Assembly (NCBI GenBank): GCA_947169235.1 | Contig: CAMVOY010000019.1 | Coordinates: forward strand, 1 to 39,337 | Reading direction: 5' to 3' | Origin: an uncultured Lachnospiraceae bacterium | GTDB lineage: Bacteria > Bacillota > Clostridia > Lachnospirales > Lachnospiraceae | Length of the DNA: 39,337 nucleotides | In this document: positions 37,836 through 39,337 of the stretch, in pieces | Position numbering within the stretch: position 1 is the stretch's first letter | Layout: each line of letters begins with the position of its first letter | Position numbers and translations under genes: made by a program | The notes under the pieces: generated by a model | What the model saw: only the letters and a program-made list of their open reading frames with translations | The model's database searches: none | Told to the model about the DNA's origin: nothing

Positions 37836-39100
37836 CATCAACTGCACACATAATAATCTATTTAGCATCAAATACACTACGAGTTTTCAGTTGTTATTTG
37901 TTTTTTGAGTCTCTTCTCTTTGACAAAAAAATAAAAGCAAAAATTCCTTGCTTCATCATTTTTTATATTCTAAACTCGTCGTTTCAGGTTCTGTTTTCCA
38001 TACCATTGATCAACATTCTGGTAAACCTTATCGGGTTATTTGCACTCACATGTTTATATTCCGCTTCCATAAAGCATCGAATCGTCTCCATTGTTTTTCT
38101 GTATACGATAGCTGTCTTTTCTGAAACCATTGTTCTCGCATTCACTCATTTTACATCCTTCTCCATATTTAGAAAAGCAAGCTATAACTCAATGTTTGGA
38201 ACAGCATGTATGTCAATCATCTTTTTTATTCTTGTCATTTTGTTTAGGCGCTGGTCTGAGCGTCGGCAGGGCATCCTCATCCCTCTTTCCTATACATTAT
38301 CCATCCTTGTTATTCCTATGTCCTTTATTGTAATAACAATTTTTCTTGTGGTATATGTTCCCATTGCAGAATGGCAGTTTTCCGTTATTGTAACTCTTTT
38401 GTTTATCATTTCCATTGGAGCATACACTCTATATGATCGCCAGATTGCATTCTTTCAGAATCAGAATGATTTACGAATCCTCGAAGCTCAAAATAGATAT
38501 TACAGAACACAGCTGGATATCATTAGGGAGAATAACGAGACCATCAAGCGGATTGAGCACGATCTGAAGAATCACTTGCTGACCATTCAATCTCTCTCGG
38601 ACAAGGAGAATTCCATAAAAGCACATGATTATATCGATCACCTGAAAAATGATCTGTTCCAGATCGATCAGAGATTTGATACGGATAATCCGGTGATTGA
38701 CGGCATCCTCAATATGAAAGCATCCGCCGCCAAAGAGAACGGAACACCGATCCACGCCGACCTGCAGCTGCCGGCCAACTGCTCACTTGATGACTTCGAC
38801 GCGACTATCCTCCTCGGTAATATGCTTGACAACGCGATCGAGAACTCATCCGGGGACATATCCCTCACCATTCGGTATTCAAAAGGTCGACTGTTCATCA
38901 CCTGCTCCAATCCGTTTTCCGGAAAGAGAAAACGCTCGGGTAGCGTCTTTTTATCCACGAAAGATAATCCGTCCATCCACGGATACGGGTACAAAAACAT
39001 GCTCCGTGTCGCTGAAAAATACGAGGGGAGCATCGTATGCGACGACGCAGATGGTGTTTTCAAAATAAGCGTCATGCTGATGTTGCCTTCTAAACCATGA
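37832..39100 (+). CDS. GHKL-type sensor histidine kinase (AgrC/ComD-like)
   Basis: A 422-residue kinase with about six membrane helices in residues 1-205 and no large outside domain. A coiled-coil linker leads to the phosphoacceptor His243 in KRIEHDLKNHLL, and a GHKL ATPase domain follows with N box LGNMLDNAIENS (Asn330, Asn334, Asn338) and G box HGYGYKNML. The layout matches AgrC/ComD-type kinases, which often sense peptides at the membrane. It shares four bases with the regulator gene before it. Which ligand it senses is unknown. Confidence 0.93.
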   Translation: MTSTAHIIIYLASNTLRVFSCYLFFESLLFDKKIKAKIPCFIIFYILNSSFQVLFSIPLINILVNLIGLFALTCLYSASIKHRIVSIVFLYTIAVFSETIVLAFTHFTSFSIFRKASYNSMFGTACMSIIFFILVILFRRWSERRQGILIPLSYTLSILVIPMSFIVITIFLVVYVPIAEWQFSVIVTLLFIISIGAYTLYDRQIAFFQNQNDLRILEAQNRYYRTQLDIIRENNETIKRIEHDLKNHLLTIQSLSDKENSIKAHDYIDHLKNDLFQIDQRFDTDNPVIDGILNMKASAAKENGTPIHADLQLPANCSLDDFDATILLGNMLDNAIENSSGDISLTIRYSKGRLFITCSNPFSGKRKRSGSVFLSTKDNPSIHGYGYKNMLRVAEKYEGSIVCDDADGVFKISVMLMLPSKP

Positions 39101-39140
39101 TTTTTTTCCACAAATGATACTTAATATATCTTCCCAGATT

Positions 39141-39170
39141 CAGGTTACACTCATTTTCACAGGTTACACT
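39141..39170. repeat. Direct repeat CAGGTTACACT (two copies, 19-nt period)
   Basis: CAGGTTACACT occurs exactly at 39141-39151 and 39160-39170, between the kinase gene and the truncated gene at the right edge. Direct repeats of ~9-11 nt about two helical turns apart are typical of LytTR-regulator sites, although the period here (19) is shorter than the usual 21-22. Confidence 0.55.
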
Positions 39171-39176
39171 AGAAAA

Positions 39177-39197
39177 AACACATAATCGATATGTGTT
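39177..39197 (+). terminator. Possible weak terminator after the kinase gene
   Basis: AACACATA (39177-39184) / TATGTGTT (39190-39197) with a 5-nt loop; TCGTTTC follows on the plus strand and AAAAAA precedes it. The stem is AT-rich, so termination would be inefficient. Confidence 0.35.
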
Positions 39198-39222
39198 CGT
39201 TTCAGGATAATCAAAATTGCAC

Positions 39223-39251
39223 TTGACTTTCGTGCTAATATCGATTACAAT
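39223..39251 (+). promoter_or_regulatory. Promoter of the right-edge gene (TTGACT-N17-TACAAT) inside an inverted repeat
   Basis: TTGACT at 39223-39228 and TACAAT at 39246-39251 with a 17-nt spacer. A perfect 9-bp dyad TTTCGTGCT (39228-39236) / AGCACGAAA (39255-39263) encloses the spacer and -10, so a dimeric protein bound there would block polymerase. This suits an autorepressed gene. Confidence 0.85.
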
Positions 39252-39276
39252 ATAAGCACGAAAGGACGGTAGTCAT

Positions 39277-39337
39277 ATGATTGATGTGAAGGAACTACTA
39301 AAGGAATATGAATATGTTACACCGGAAATTGCCGAAA
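39277..39337 (+). CDS. Start of a gene truncated by the window edge (possible helix-turn-helix/antitoxin)
   Basis: ATG 39277 follows AAAGGACGG by 7 nt. Only 20 codons are visible: MIDVKELLKEYEYVTPEIAE. The pattern of a short charged helix followed by a turn of the form YVTPEIAE resembles the N-terminal winged helix of AbiEi-type antitoxins or similar regulators. With the promoter enclosed by an inverted repeat, an autoregulated DNA-binding protein is plausible. The identification is weak because the rest is off the edge. Confidence 0.5.
   Translation, partial: MIDVKELLKEYEYVTPEIAE

Noticed and set aside
39141..39170. Exact VirR/AgrA binding boxes
   Set aside because: The sequence CAGGTTACACT does not match the VirR box, and the period is 19 instead of 21-22. 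It is reported only as a possible LytTR-type site.

Overview
The window looks like a chromosomal segment of an anaerobic, motile or surface-active Bacillota (Clostridia), most likely family Lachnospiraceae; I cannot fix the genus. The reasons are strong AGGAGG-type ribosome binding sites, many near-consensus sigma-A promoters with 17-nt spacers, MutS2, a VanW-type wall protein, a compact type IV pilus operon of the DUF4860 kind, an ECF sigma/anti-sigma pair and many one-pass proteins with zinc ribbons or Pro-Thr linkers. GC is moderate in the first 26 kb and visibly lower from about 27 kb onward, where products are less recognisable and the segment looks more accessory.

Layout. 1-52 is the 5' end of a 16S rRNA gene on the minus strand, with its leader and promoter up to 250. 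269-1399 (minus) holds a thioesterase and the MTA/SAH nucleosidase. 1593-3032 (plus) is a membrane diguanylate cyclase. 3083-8254 (minus) is a transglutaminase-like exported protein followed by a small pilus operon: PilC, four pilin-like or accessory membrane proteins, PilT and a one-pass protein. 8408-10216 (minus) is an exported beta-propeller protein, divergent from a phosphopantetheinyl transferase (10387-11046). 11072-14118 (minus) is a run of three proteins that each carry a zinc ribbon. 14279-18844 (plus) is mutS2 followed by an OmpR/histidine kinase pair. 18873-19857 (minus) is cheX-trmL, and 19915-23569 (minus) an operon of VanW, a solitary AIR-synthase C-terminal domain, an Lrp/AsnC regulator and an aminotransferase. 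A 33-residue membrane peptide gene at 23695-23796 lies head-to-head with a TPR-like membrane protein; an MCP follows at 24615-26123.

The right part (26.2-39.3 kb) is mostly minus strand: a TPR/FN3-like protein, an ECF sigma factor with a large anti-sigma factor, two coupled lipoproteins, an AAA/DUF4143 ATPase behind repeated operator-like elements, a small basic peptide coupled to a small membrane protein, an exported protein, and a helical protein of unknown function. This last gene is divergent from a LytTR response regulator and GHKL histidine kinase (37110-39100). The window ends in the first 20 codons of a gene whose promoter lies inside a perfect inverted repeat.

Together the genes point to envelope and surface biology and signalling: pilus assembly/retraction, c-di-GMP synthesis, chemotaxis (CheX plus an MCP), three signal transduction pairs and many exported proteins. 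The least explained parts are the coupled peptide/membrane gene pair near 34.8 kb, a two-block motif with fixed spacing shared by two upstream regions (34988-35021 and 35846-35879), the repeat array upstream of the ATPase, and the pilus operon whose pilin-like proteins lack a normal prepilin cleavage site.
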